From a virus, in IMG/VR virus record IMGVR_UViG_3300013306_000007, positions 1-45,485 of that record: a DNA stretch of 45,485 nucleotides; one strand, 5' to 3'. Position numbers and translations under genes: made by a program. Shown here in pieces: positions 22,837 to 30,321 of the stretch. Under the pieces are notes generated by a model that was not told the DNA's origin, did no database searches, and worked only from the letters and a program-made list of their open reading frames with translations. Every line of letters begins with the position of its first letter. The stretch's first letter is position 1.

Positions 22837-23177
22837 AGCCACGCCTCTAACCGTTGCACAGCAAGCGCCAATCGCTCGCCATCCTGTCTACCCAACCTTT
22901 CACCACGCTCAATCATCGACCTAGCAGTCTCCCAAATCAGCCATTCGGCGCGTATTTCTTTGTTCTCTTTGTGCTTTTGCTCGTACTGAGTGACACCGTT
23001 TTCGGTCCAAATGAAGGTTTCCGCATCGATAAACGACCCAAAAACACCGGTTTTCTCCATTTTCATCAGAAAACCATTGCGCAGCTCGTCGATCCGAAAC
23101 TTCCTCAGATGAAGATCGTTGGCGGTAATCGGAACCTTGATCCCGTATTGGGCGCGAATGGCTTCTTCAAAGGTCAT
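22833..23177 (-). CDS. hypothetical protein, 114 aa
   Basis: Follows the DUF3987 gene by ATGA overlap. A helical protein with Trp/Glu/Arg-rich C-terminus (RAEWLIWETARSMIERGERL). Tight coupling suggests action with the DUF3987 protein. No family recognised. Confidence 0.6.
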   Translation of the reverse strand: MTFEEAIRAQYGIKVPITANDLHLRKFRIDELRNGFLMKMEKTGVFGSFIDAETFIWTENGVTQYEQKHKENKEIRAEWLIWETARSMIERGERLGRQDGERLALAVQRLEAWL

Positions 23178-24739
23178 ACGATTTCAATTTTCCCGGTAGT
23201 GTTCACCGAAAGCGAGCCAGCGGTGATCATGGCGTCAATCCTGGCGGTCGCGATCTTGAATCCAGCTGGCATAGCCTTGAACGGTTTGCGATTCTTCGCC
23301 CTGAGTGCCAGCGCTCGGCGTTCCATCGGCTTGCCGGTCAGGATATCGATTATCGTCTCTTCCTCGGCCTGCGAGCCAGACTCGCCAGCGCTGTTCAAGA
23401 TCCCCTTGATGTGCTCGGACAGCATCAAAACCAGCTCGATTGACTCTTCGATAATCCATGTCGGGATGATCTCAGGCACCTTGCAGTTGTTCGAGATGCA
23501 TTCGATGACGTGAATGTTCCCGGCGATTTTCATGACGTGCGTTTCGATCTTGGCCAGCCAGCCCATCATGACCATTTCGCCCGCCATCTTCAGGTCATAC
23601 AGATAGCTTTCTGTCGAGTTCTTTGCCTCGCGCAGAATCCGATAGCCTTCATCGGAAGCCTTGATCCTGATCAGGTTTTCCGGGTCCATGACGACCCGCT
23701 CATCATCGTCGGCGCCATGCTGCTTTAAAGCCATGCCTGAGTAGATGTCGACGCACGCCGCACAAGCCTGCTCAAACGCTTCCTTTTCGCGCTTGGTTGG
23801 GAAGTGCCCTTCATTGCGACGGAAGCCAATCGGGTCAGGCTCAGCCAGGTAGATGAACCGCTCGGCCATCCCGGAGCCGCCAGAGGCCGACAGGACGCGC
23901 TTGCTACTGCCAGGCTGGGCGATGATGACAACGCAGCCCTGAACCATGCCAGTGAACGCCTTGCGGCCTGCTCGCATGCCCGACACGTACTCGCTTGCGT
24001 AGCCCTTAAGGATCAGTTCGTTGGTGCTGGCAAACGAACCGGTTTCCGGGAACAGCGATTGCAACCCGGACTGCTCGGCGCTGGACACGACGAACCGACC
24101 TTCTGAGCAACCAGAAAGGAATCCGTCGATAGATGCGGACGTGCCGTCCGATGTCTCGCTGAACGTGCGTTTCAGATGCTGCTCAGCAGGAATGTCGCGC
24201 TCCTTCATCTCGCGGTTTATGCCGCCAACCTTCTTGTTGTGCGCAGCCACGCCGAGACGATAGGGCTTCATGCCGACATCCAGCAGGTAGCTTTTCATCA
24301 TGGCGGGTGGCTGCTCAATGATCGTGTACATGCCAAGCGCGATGCAGGAGTCAGTCGAATACTGAGTCGCATACGCCATCGACACCGAACAACTTGCGGC
24401 CGACAGCAGCGCAAAGAAAGTGCTGACTTCCGGAAACTCAATCTTTTCGTGAACAACTTTAGTCAATTTGCCGATAGTTGTGCCGAGCAGTCTTTCGCTC
24501 ATCTGGAGTAATACCGGAACAAACTCCGAATCGTCCTGAGCCTGCTTCTTTACCTTCGGCTTGTACTGCTTTCTTTCTGGCTTCAACTCTGGAAGCGGAA
24601 CTTCTGTCGCCGCGACATGATCGATGACGCCGATATCAAAAGCCGATATGGCGAACTCATCGTCGTCAGGCATAACAGTTGTATATAGCTCGACCGGGGC
24701 AACATCAAAGGCAGGCGGATTACTGATATCGATATCCAT
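23174..24739 (-). CDS. DUF3987-family replication protein
   Basis: A 521-residue protein from ATG 24739, which shares TAATG with the upstream stop (the TTG at 24754 is unnecessary). After an acidic N-terminus of about 55 residues, the body matches the DUF3987 family, with FALLSAASCSVSMAYATQY, IEQPPAMMKSYLLDVGM and VVSSAEQSGLQSLF. These proteins are helicase/primase-associated P-loop-like ATPases in phages and integrative elements, but the usual GxGKS is replaced here by PPAMMKS. With the CHC2 primase it probably forms the phage replication initiator set. Confidence 0.75.
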   Translation of the reverse strand: MDIDISNPPAFDVAPVELYTTVMPDDDEFAISAFDIGVIDHVAATEVPLPELKPERKQYKPKVKKQAQDDSEFVPVLLQMSERLLGTTIGKLTKVVHEKIEFPEVSTFFALLSAASCSVSMAYATQYSTDSCIALGMYTIIEQPPAMMKSYLLDVGMKPYRLGVAAHNKKVGGINREMKERDIPAEQHLKRTFSETSDGTSASIDGFLSGCSEGRFVVSSAEQSGLQSLFPETGSFASTNELILKGYASEYVSGMRAGRKAFTGMVQGCVVIIAQPGSSKRVLSASGGSGMAERFIYLAEPDPIGFRRNEGHFPTKREKEAFEQACAACVDIYSGMALKQHGADDDERVVMDPENLIRIKASDEGYRILREAKNSTESYLYDLKMAGEMVMMGWLAKIETHVMKIAGNIHVIECISNNCKVPEIIPTWIIEESIELVLMLSEHIKGILNSAGESGSQAEEETIIDILTGKPMERRALALRAKNRKPFKAMPAGFKIATARIDAMITAGSLSVNTTGKIEIV

Positions 24740-24948
24740 TATTTGATCCGCCAAATACGGTAGCCGTCGCCCTCTTTACGGCGGGTCATCTTGAAGCCGT
24801 TCTTGTGCCACCTGGCGTACGAATAGGCGGCGCTTGCACAGGCTTCAACCTCGCTGAGCAGGTCATAATATTTGCTGCCGCCGACCGGCCAATCTGCAAA
24901 ATTGTAGCGGTTCACCTTCGGAATCGGGACACCTACATCCGTCTGCAT
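24739..24948 (-). CDS. hypothetical protein, 69 aa
   Basis: First gene of the early region. ATG 24948 has AAGGA before it. The product is polar and aromatic (NRYNFADWPVGGSKYY; YSYARWHKNGFKMTRRK), ending in a basic patch, with a layout like small phage DNA-binding proteins. Function unknown. Confidence 0.6.
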   Translation of the reverse strand: MQTDVGVPIPKVNRYNFADWPVGGSKYYDLLSEVEACASAAYSYARWHKNGFKMTRRKEGDGYRIWRIK

Positions 24949-24987
24949 ATTTTGATCCTTTGCGTCTTGGTTATCTTGCTTTTGGCG

Positions 24988-25016
24988 ATTCTGCGTCAAT
25001 CAAAAAATCTAGTCAA
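24988..25016 (-). promoter_or_regulatory. early leftward promoter
   Basis: Minus-strand TTGACT (25016-25011), 17-nt spacer, CAGAAT (24993-24988). It lacks the ATARTNAYTAT operator found at the other early promoters, so this first module may escape that control. Confidence 0.5.
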
Positions 25017-25070
25017 CCTTTGTTCTCATCTTGTTCCTTTCGTTCCCTTCTCCATCTTACTTCTCTAAGG

Positions 25071-25366
25071 TTTGTGCAAATTTGTGCCCGTTGTGCCCGA
25101 GTTGTGCCCGGAAAAGAGCACAGGTCTAGGCCGCGTAGAATAAGGGCTGGAGGCATTCTGTGCTCTTGTGCTCCTTTTTTTAAAAAAACACCCTTTTTAC
25201 GAGTTATTGATTATCAGTATCAATTAACATGGTCGCGTGCAAATTTCCGAATGTGCGAATGACGGGCACACGGGCACAAATTCATCAAAATGCTCTGGAG
25301 GCCACGTATTTAAAGGGCTGGAGCTGTGCTCTTTTGACGGGCACAAAAAGAGCACACGGGCACAAA
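25071..25366. repeat. iteron-like repeat cluster with AT-rich element (candidate origin)
   Basis: At least eleven copies of TGTGCCC or TGTGCTC occur in both orientations. TTGTGCCCG at 25082, 25091 and 25102; TGTGCTC at 25159, 25167 and 25325; the reverse forms CGGGCACA at 25263, 25271, 25338 and 25357; GAGCACA at 25116 and 25350. A longer unit GGGCTGGAG...CTGTGCTCTT is repeated near 25144 and 25314. An AT-rich stretch with T and A runs lies at 25173-25215. Iterons beside an AT-rich element, between divergent early and late regions, suggest a replication origin. Open frames here are repeat artefacts. Confidence 0.6.
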
Positions 25367-25437
25367 TCGATTTCCTTACCAGAAAGTCAGGATTTCAAAT
25401 CAGCACGAAAATTTCCTTCGATTGTCGCGATAATCGA

Positions 25438-25466
25438 TTGACATAGTTTTGCGGCTGGGAGATGAT
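25438..25466 (+). promoter_or_regulatory. promoter-operator site H, upstream of the structured RNA
   Basis: TTGACATAGTTTTGCG (25438-25453), 17-nt spacer, GATGAT (25461-25466). The first 12 bases of the motif are kept; the 3' part has diverged. It points rightward into the non-coding structured region; a start near 25473 is expected. Confidence 0.6.
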
Positions 25467-25636
25467 TCGTTTCGTGGTGATGGCAAGCGATGCTCTGCTG
25501 GCTCCTTTGATGAGAGCCGTCACAACCAGGAATGCAAAAGTCATCGACCGGAGCGCTTGGAATGAATACGCAGGTGGAACTCCTGGCCGGATACGTAACC
25601 GGCAGCGCTCTTTAAATCTGAAGTTGTTATTCGCAT

Positions 25637-25714
25637 GGTCATTTTAGATTAATGGTAAATCACCTGCTGCAGTAGACCAGGGGAGAAACCGGGTTCGATT
25701 CCAGGGAGTGATCA
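25637..25714 (+). other. tRNA-like domain 1 in the structured RNA
   Basis: GGTCATTT (25637) pairs with GAGTGATC (25706) with several G-U pairs. A D-arm-like GATT/AATC hairpin with GG in its loop follows. A CCTG/CAGG arm has an over-long 11-nt loop. A T-arm CCGGG-TTCGATT-CCAGG has one internal G-A mismatch. It is close to a cloverleaf but has no standard 7-nt anticodon loop and no encoded CCA, so a working tRNA is unlikely. Confidence 0.5.
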
Positions 25715-26036
25715 GCCGAATAACAATTACACTGAACATGGCGAAAGCCATAAACGAAATTGCCGCTTCACGACACTACGGCAATCTAAATAATCATGGA
25801 CGTCGTCACGATCAGGGGAGCTGGTCACTTATTTAAGAATCAACCAGCGCCACCGCAATACCGTTACGGCTCGGAATGCACTTAGGTTAGTGATGCTCCC
25901 TTCTCAGCATCAGATCATCAGAGTCTAAAGTTTGTAGCTGATGTGAAAAACGCCTAGAGTGCTTGAGTAAACCGTAAGAGGGTTTTATCGTTTCCCTCGG
26001 AAGTGGGCCCGTCAGATGCGGAAATCGTCTTTATCA

Positions 26037-26145
26037 GGTAGTCACTATTTTCGAGCGAGCAGAAAAGTCATACGGAGTCGGAGAGAAACCGTCGTAGGAT
26101 GCAAACTAGCTGAACAACTCGTCAAAACTGAAAATAGTGACTACC
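26037..26145 (+). other. 16-bp long-range stem of the structured RNA
   Basis: GGTAGTCACTATTTTC (26037-26052) is the exact reverse complement of 26130-26145. The 77-nt interior carries a smaller hairpin (TACG/CGTA and CGG/CCG, 26071-26096). The 3' arm directly abuts tRNA-like domain 2, so the helices could stack. A perfect 16-bp pairing at this distance is not expected by chance. Confidence 0.8.
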
Positions 26146-26216
26146 GATGCAGATGATTGTGGAAAGCGCAGGCTTAACAGCCGTCTAGCAGGGTTCGACG
26201 CCGTGCCGTCTGCATC
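26146..26216 (+). other. tRNA-like domain 2 in the structured RNA
   Basis: An 8-bp closing helix GATGCAGA/TCTGCATC holds a GGCT-TAAC-AGCC hairpin (26171) and a T-arm-like GCAGGG-TTCGACG-CCGTGC (26188-26206) with a 7-nt loop and one G-G mismatch. The unpaired CG spacer before the closing helix and the 4-nt middle loop rule out an ordinary tRNA. Confidence 0.55.
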
Positions 26217-26300
26217 GCCTGTATGGATTGGGAGTTTCCCGGTCGAGCGTTCGGTGCTATGAACCGACGGCGCGGGATGCGTCGATAACTCTGTCCCATG

Positions 26301-26328
26301 GCCCGCACTTAAAACCTGCGGGCTTTTT
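26301..26328 (+). terminator. intrinsic terminator of the structured RNA
   Basis: GCCCGCA/TGCGGGC perfect 7-bp stem, 9-nt loop, then TTTTT. No protein gene precedes it for more than 1 kb on this strand, so it must end a non-coding transcript. Confidence 0.92.
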
Positions 26329-26341
26329 CATTTCTGCTGGC

Positions 26342-26357
26342 GTGATATAGTCGTCAT
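26342..26357 (+). promoter_or_regulatory. weak operator-like site J
   Basis: GTGATATAGTCGTCAT resembles the dispersed operator (closest to site B) and lies just after the RNA terminator, upstream of the GIY-YIG gene. The -35 is poor and no good -10 was seen. Confidence 0.3.
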
Positions 26358-26435
26358 GCGGATAGGACGGCCATCCGAAAGCCAGAACGCTACTGGTTTC
26401 CGCAATCCTCTTAGCGACACTTGAGCGAAGTGATC

Positions 26436-26966
26436 ATGCCAGCATCAACCAAGAGTTACATCTACGCCCTGTCTTGCCCTGATAGCGGCGACGTCAGATA
26501 CATTGGTAAAGCTAATAATCCTCAAGCCAGGCTCAAGAGCCATATCAGGGATTCTTCAAGGCGCGATTACCCCGTCTACAGGTGGATTAGGAAACTCATA
26601 GCTGCCGGGAAGACCCTCGAAATATCTGTTATCTCTGAGCATGATGGTGATTCTTGGAAGGCGGCCGAAATCGAGACGATTAGTCGCTACCGGGAATCAG
26701 GGGCGAGATTGCTCAATGTAGCAATTGGCGGCGACCAGCCCGAATGCAGCAAAGAGCAGCGGGCTATCAATGGTAGAGCTACGGCAAAGGCAATCCATGG
26801 CAATACTGATCTGCATAGAATCTGGCGAGTAAAGAAAGGCGCGGCTGACGCGCTGAGATGGCTTGAGAAAAACTCAACCCCGGAGAGAGTCGAAAAATTC
26901 AAGGAGGTAATGCGTTATGCTGCAAAGAAGAGACCCGATATTTTTGGTAAATGGGCATTGATATGA
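26436..26966 (+). CDS. GIY-YIG homing endonuclease
   Basis: A 176-residue protein from ATG 26436 (TTG 26421 is also open). The GIY-YIG core is recognisable: SYIYALSCPDSGDVRYIGKA (about 5-24), then the PQARLKSHI arginine motif and ISEHDGDSWKAAEIETIS with the catalytic Glu. The C-terminus (KEQRAINGRATAKAI and a helical tail) is a NUMOD-like DNA-binding part. It lies between the structured RNA and terminase; its stop overlaps the small-terminase start (ATGA). Probably a mobile free-standing endonuclease. Confidence 0.85.
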   Translation: MPASTKSYIYALSCPDSGDVRYIGKANNPQARLKSHIRDSSRRDYPVYRWIRKLIAAGKTLEISVISEHDGDSWKAAEIETISRYRESGARLLNVAIGGDQPECSKEQRAINGRATAKAIHGNTDLHRIWRVKKGAADALRWLEKNSTPERVEKFKEVMRYAAKKRPDIFGKWALI

Positions 26967-27373
26967 GCAGAGCCGCTGAAGCACGAATCAAGCTTGATGC
27001 GCTAGGGCTTGATGAGGTATGCGATTGCATAGGCGAGGGAGAGTCATTAACCCTGATCGCCAGCAATGCCGATGTATCAATTGGTTCGCTGCTTTCATGG
27101 ATCGAGGCTGATCCTGAGCGTTCCGCGCGCGTGAGGGAATGCCGCTCGGCCATGGCCAGATACTGGGACGAAAAGTCAGAGCGATGCATTGAGCAAGCCG
27201 AGGATGAGTTTGAGTTGAAGCGCGCCAAGGAACTTTCTCATCACTATCGCTGGAGAGCATCGAAGATCGCGCCGCGCGAATATGGCGATAAGCTTGATCT
27301 GACAAGCACTGATGGATCAATGACCCCTGTGCCTACTGTCATCCAATTGGTTGCTCCTGGCGATGCAGAATGA
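26963..27373 (+). CDS. terminase small subunit
   Basis: A 136-residue protein from ATG 26963 (ATGA overlap; ATG 26951 is possible). The N-terminal half has an HTH-like DNA-binding region (CIGEGESLTLIASNADVSIGSLLSWIEAD) and the C-terminus ends with EYGDKLDLTSTDGSMTPVPTVIQLV, typical of small terminases that recognise pac DNA and feed the large subunit. Located directly before TerL (4-base overlap). Confidence 0.85.
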   Translation: MSRAAEARIKLDALGLDEVCDCIGEGESLTLIASNADVSIGSLLSWIEADPERSARVRECRSAMARYWDEKSERCIEQAEDEFELKRAKELSHHYRWRASKIAPREYGDKLDLTSTDGSMTPVPTVIQLVAPGDAE

Positions 27374-28629
27374 CCACAGTTAAGCTTGAGTTGCCTCCAA
27401 AGCTGATACCCGTCTTCACGGGCGCCGCTCGCTACCGTGGAGCCCATGGAGGCCGTGGCTCAGGCAAGACACGCACTTTCGCCATGATGACCGCTGTGCG
27501 CGCCTACATGTTCGCAGAGGCTGGCATCAGCGGATCCATCCTGTGTGCCCGCGAGTACATGAATAGCCTGGAAGACTCGTCCCTTGAGGAAGTCAAGCAG
27601 GCGATCAGATCAGTCCCGTGGCTTAATGATTATTTCGATATCGGCGAGAAGTACGTCCGCACGAAGAATCGTCGCGTTCACTACGTCTTCGCTGGCATGC
27701 GCCATAACCTCGACTCGCTCAAGGGTAAGGCTCGCATCCTGATCGCCTGGGTTGACGAGGCTGAGACGGTATCAGAGGTGGCCTGGTCCAAGCTCAACCC
27801 CACCGTGCGCGCCGATGATTCAGAAATCTGGGTGACATGGAACCCTGAGCTGGACGGCAGCCCTACTGATGGCCGCTTCCGAAAGTTTCTGTCTGATCAC
27901 GCCAAGGTTGTCGAGCTGAACTACACGGACAACCCATGGTTCCCTGAAGTGCTAGATCTTGAGCGAAAGGATGACTGGGATCGCCTGGACCCGCAGACCT
28001 ATGCCTGGATATGGGAAGGCGCCTATCGCGAAAACTCCGACGCCCAAGTGTTCGCCAACAAATACCGCATATCGGAATTCGAGCCGTCCAGCAAATGGCA
28101 TGGACCGTACAAGGGGCTCGACTTCGGGTTCGCGCAAGACCCAACAGCCGCCGTTGTGTGCTGGATCGACGAAACCAAGGAGCGGCTGTATATCGAGTAT
28201 GAGGCTGGCAAGGTTGGCCTTGAGCTGGACGATACTGCCGCCTATATCGAAGAGCGCATACCTGACTTCGGGCGCGGTGTGATTCGTGGCGATAGTGCCC
28301 GGCCCGAATCGATCAGCTATCTGAAGCGCCATGGCCAGCCAATGATTGAGGGCGTGATGAAATGGCCAGGCTCCGTCGAGGATGGCATCAGTCACATGCG
28401 CAGCTACAAGGAGATCGTGATCCATGCCCGCTGCAAGGAAGTGATAAAGGAGTTCCGCATGTACAGCTACAAGGTTGACCGACTGTCTGGCGAGATCCGC
28501 GCCGACGTGGTCGACAAGTGGAACCACTACATCGACGCCATCCGTTACGCGCTTGGCCCGATGATTCAGGGCAAGGGCAAGCTGAAGATCAGCAAGGAAG
28601 CCCTCGCCAAAGCAGCCGGTCGCCGCTAG
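27370..28629 (+). CDS. terminase large subunit
   Basis: A 419-residue packaging motor. Walker A is GGRGSGKT (27-34), the Walker B end AWVDEAE (126-132), and the coupling motif WNPE lies at 157-160. The nuclease domain begins GLDFGFAQDP with D251, and a late Asp is in HYIDAIRYAL. It is a PBSX/Terminase_3-type enzyme. It translocates DNA into the prohead and cuts concatemers; circular permutation of the assembly suggests headful packaging. Confidence 0.95.
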   Translation: MTTVKLELPPKLIPVFTGAARYRGAHGGRGSGKTRTFAMMTAVRAYMFAEAGISGSILCAREYMNSLEDSSLEEVKQAIRSVPWLNDYFDIGEKYVRTKNRRVHYVFAGMRHNLDSLKGKARILIAWVDEAETVSEVAWSKLNPTVRADDSEIWVTWNPELDGSPTDGRFRKFLSDHAKVVELNYTDNPWFPEVLDLERKDDWDRLDPQTYAWIWEGAYRENSDAQVFANKYRISEFEPSSKWHGPYKGLDFGFAQDPTAAVVCWIDETKERLYIEYEAGKVGLELDDTAAYIEERIPDFGRGVIRGDSARPESISYLKRHGQPMIEGVMKWPGSVEDGISHMRSYKEIVIHARCKEVIKEFRMYSYKVDRLSGEIRADVVDKWNHYIDAIRYALGPMIQGKGKLKISKEALAKAAGRR

Positions 28630-28668
28630 ACTGGCGCAAACCTATATCCACGAATTCCGGGGCGCACA

Positions 28669-30321
28669 ATGTCCAAGCGCGACAAAGAGAAAAAGCCGAA
28701 GAAGGCCAAAGCGAAAGCTCCAAAGGTCAAGGCTGCCATTGTCGCCAAGCCATTGCCTGTCCCGTCGGCCAGCACTCGCCGCCAAAACCTGGCAATCGCC
28801 AAGTCCAAGGCCGCAGAGAAGCCAGCGCCAAAACTCCAGCAGTTTGCTATTCGCCCGCCTGACCTGATGCCTGGCGTGGTGCCGGCTGGTAAAACCTCCG
28901 CCATCGCAATGGACTACGCGCCAGGCGTGTATGAGTTTGCCAGTCAGTGCTTCGGATCGAATGCCGACTTCAATGGCTTTCCTGGCTATCCGTATCTGGC
29001 GAACTTGGCGACCCGCGTTGAGTATCGAGCCTTCGCGTCAACCATGGCCTCCGAATTATTCCGCGAAGGCATCAAGCTGACCAGCAAGACTGACGCCGAT
29101 AAGTCGCAGGATAATCCGCGCATCGCCGAGCTTGAGGATGCCATCAAGGAATTCAACCTGCTGCACGTCTTCCAGACGATTGCCGCGCAGGATTGTTTCT
29201 TTGGTCGCGGACAGATCAGCATCAACATCAAAGGGGCTAACGATGCCCTTCCATTGGTGCTGGCGCCGCAGACAGTGAAGAAAGGCAGTCTCACCAGCTT
29301 CACGCCCGTAGAAGCCATGTGGACGTCGCCAAGCGCCTACAACGCCATCGACCCGACTGCGCCAGACTTCTACAAGCCGCGCCAATGGTTCCTACTGGGC
29401 AAAGAGGTGCACGCCTCTCGCTTGCTGACTGTTATCACTCGCCCGCTTCCGGACATGCTCAAACCTGCCTACAACTTCAGCGGGATGTCGCTCAGCCAGC
29501 TTGCTGAGCCGTACGTAAACAACTGGCTGCGCACTCGCCAGGCTGTTAGCGACCTGATCAATAACTTCTCACTGACCATCCTCAAGACGAACATGGGTCA
29601 GGTTCTCCAAGGTGATTGCGACGGAACCGATATTTTCGCCCGCGCCGACATGTTCACGCTGACCAAGAGCAATCGCGGCCTGATGATGGTCGACATGGAA
29701 GGTGAGGAGATTGACCAGATCAATACGCCGCTGTCCGGACTTCATGAACTCCAGGCTCAGGCTCAGGAGCACCAGTGCAGCGCTACACGCATTCCGGCCA
29801 TGATCCTGACTGGCATCTCTCCTAGCGGCCTGAACGCCTCCAGCGAAGGTGAGATTCGCGCCTTCTACGACTGGGTCAGCTCTCAGCAGGAAACGTTCTA
29901 CAAACCGCCGATGTGGATCTGCATTCAATTACTGATGCTGCACCTGTGGGGCGAGATCGACCCGACGATCACCTTTGAGTTCAATCCGCTCTGGCAGGTT
30001 AGCGCGCTCGATGCTGCGACGATTCGCGTCAACAATGCGAACGCTGATGCCGTGTATTTGGATCGATCCGTGGTCAGCCCTGAAGAGACTCGCGAACGCC
30101 TGGCGAAAGACCAAGATAGTGGTTATTCCGGGATTGATGTTTCGGATTTGCCGGAACCACAAGAAGACGAAGAAGAGTTTGATGCCAGTGGTGCTCCTGC
30201 CGCCAAGGGCAATCCTGATGATGACGATGATTACAAGGAGCCGGAGAGCGGCAATACCGATAACCGCAGCACGACTTCGCAAGTACGTAGCCGCATTAAT
30301 CAGCATAAGGCTGCTGAGTAG
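28669..30321 (+). CDS. portal protein (DUF1073 type)
   Basis: A 550-residue protein. A Lys-rich N-terminal tail (residues 1-40) is followed by the DUF1073 portal body (FPGYPYLANLATRVEYRAFAS; QDCFFGRGQISINI; SRLLTVITRPLPDMLKPAYNFSGMSL) and an acidic C-terminus (EDEEEFDAS...DDDDDYKEPES). It is the dodecameric DNA gate at one head vertex and sits between terminase and MuF as expected. Confidence 0.9.
   Translation: MSKRDKEKKPKKAKAKAPKVKAAIVAKPLPVPSASTRRQNLAIAKSKAAEKPAPKLQQFAIRPPDLMPGVVPAGKTSAIAMDYAPGVYEFASQCFGSNADFNGFPGYPYLANLATRVEYRAFASTMASELFREGIKLTSKTDADKSQDNPRIAELEDAIKEFNLLHVFQTIAAQDCFFGRGQISINIKGANDALPLVLAPQTVKKGSLTSFTPVEAMWTSPSAYNAIDPTAPDFYKPRQWFLLGKEVHASRLLTVITRPLPDMLKPAYNFSGMSLSQLAEPYVNNWLRTRQAVSDLINNFSLTILKTNMGQVLQGDCDGTDIFARADMFTLTKSNRGLMMVDMEGEEIDQINTPLSGLHELQAQAQEHQCSATRIPAMILTGISPSGLNASSEGEIRAFYDWVSSQQETFYKPPMWICIQLLMLHLWGEIDPTITFEFNPLWQVSALDAATIRVNNANADAVYLDRSVVSPEETRERLAKDQDSGYSGIDVSDLPEPQEDEEEFDASGAPAAKGNPDDDDDYKEPESGNTDNRSTTSQVRSRINQHKAAE

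Larger units (their letters stand above)
25473..26328 (+). ncRNA. candidate giant structured RNA (about 850 nt)
   Basis: There is no credible protein gene, but there is a promoter at 25438, dense base pairing and a strong terminator at 26301. Perfect helices include GGCTC/GAGCC (25500/25514), GCCGG/CCGGC (25586/25599), ATGGC-GAAA-GCCAT (25738-25751), ATTGCCG/CGGCAAT (25759/25779), GCTGGT/ACCAGC (25820/25843), TGATGCT/AGCATCA (25891/25906), a 16-bp long-range stem (26037/26130), GATGCAGA/TCTGCATC (26146/26209) and TCGGT/ACCGA (26251/26263). Two tRNA-like domains with UUCGA loops are embedded. Size, GNRA loops, tRNA-like parts and phage context resemble GOLLD and ROOL RNAs. Membership is not shown; the 5' end is inferred. 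Confidence 0.65.

Noticed and set aside
25071-25366. CRISPR array
   Set aside because: Repeat words are only 7-9 bp, occur in both orientations and have irregular spacing.
25229-25647. Several short open frames in the iteron and RNA region
   Set aside because: They translate the repeated TGTGCCC words or the structured RNA, have no ribosome sites and no protein-like composition.
25637-26216. Two functional tRNA genes
   Set aside because: The T-arms and acceptor-like helices are good, but both lack a normal 7-nt anticodon loop, carry T-stem mismatches, and the second has extra bases before the closing helix.
25473-26420. Group I intron with a GIY-YIG endonuclease
   Set aside because: The flanks do not join a split gene, a strong terminator separates the RNA from the endonuclease, and I could not find the conserved core pairings. 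Not fully excluded without a covariance search.
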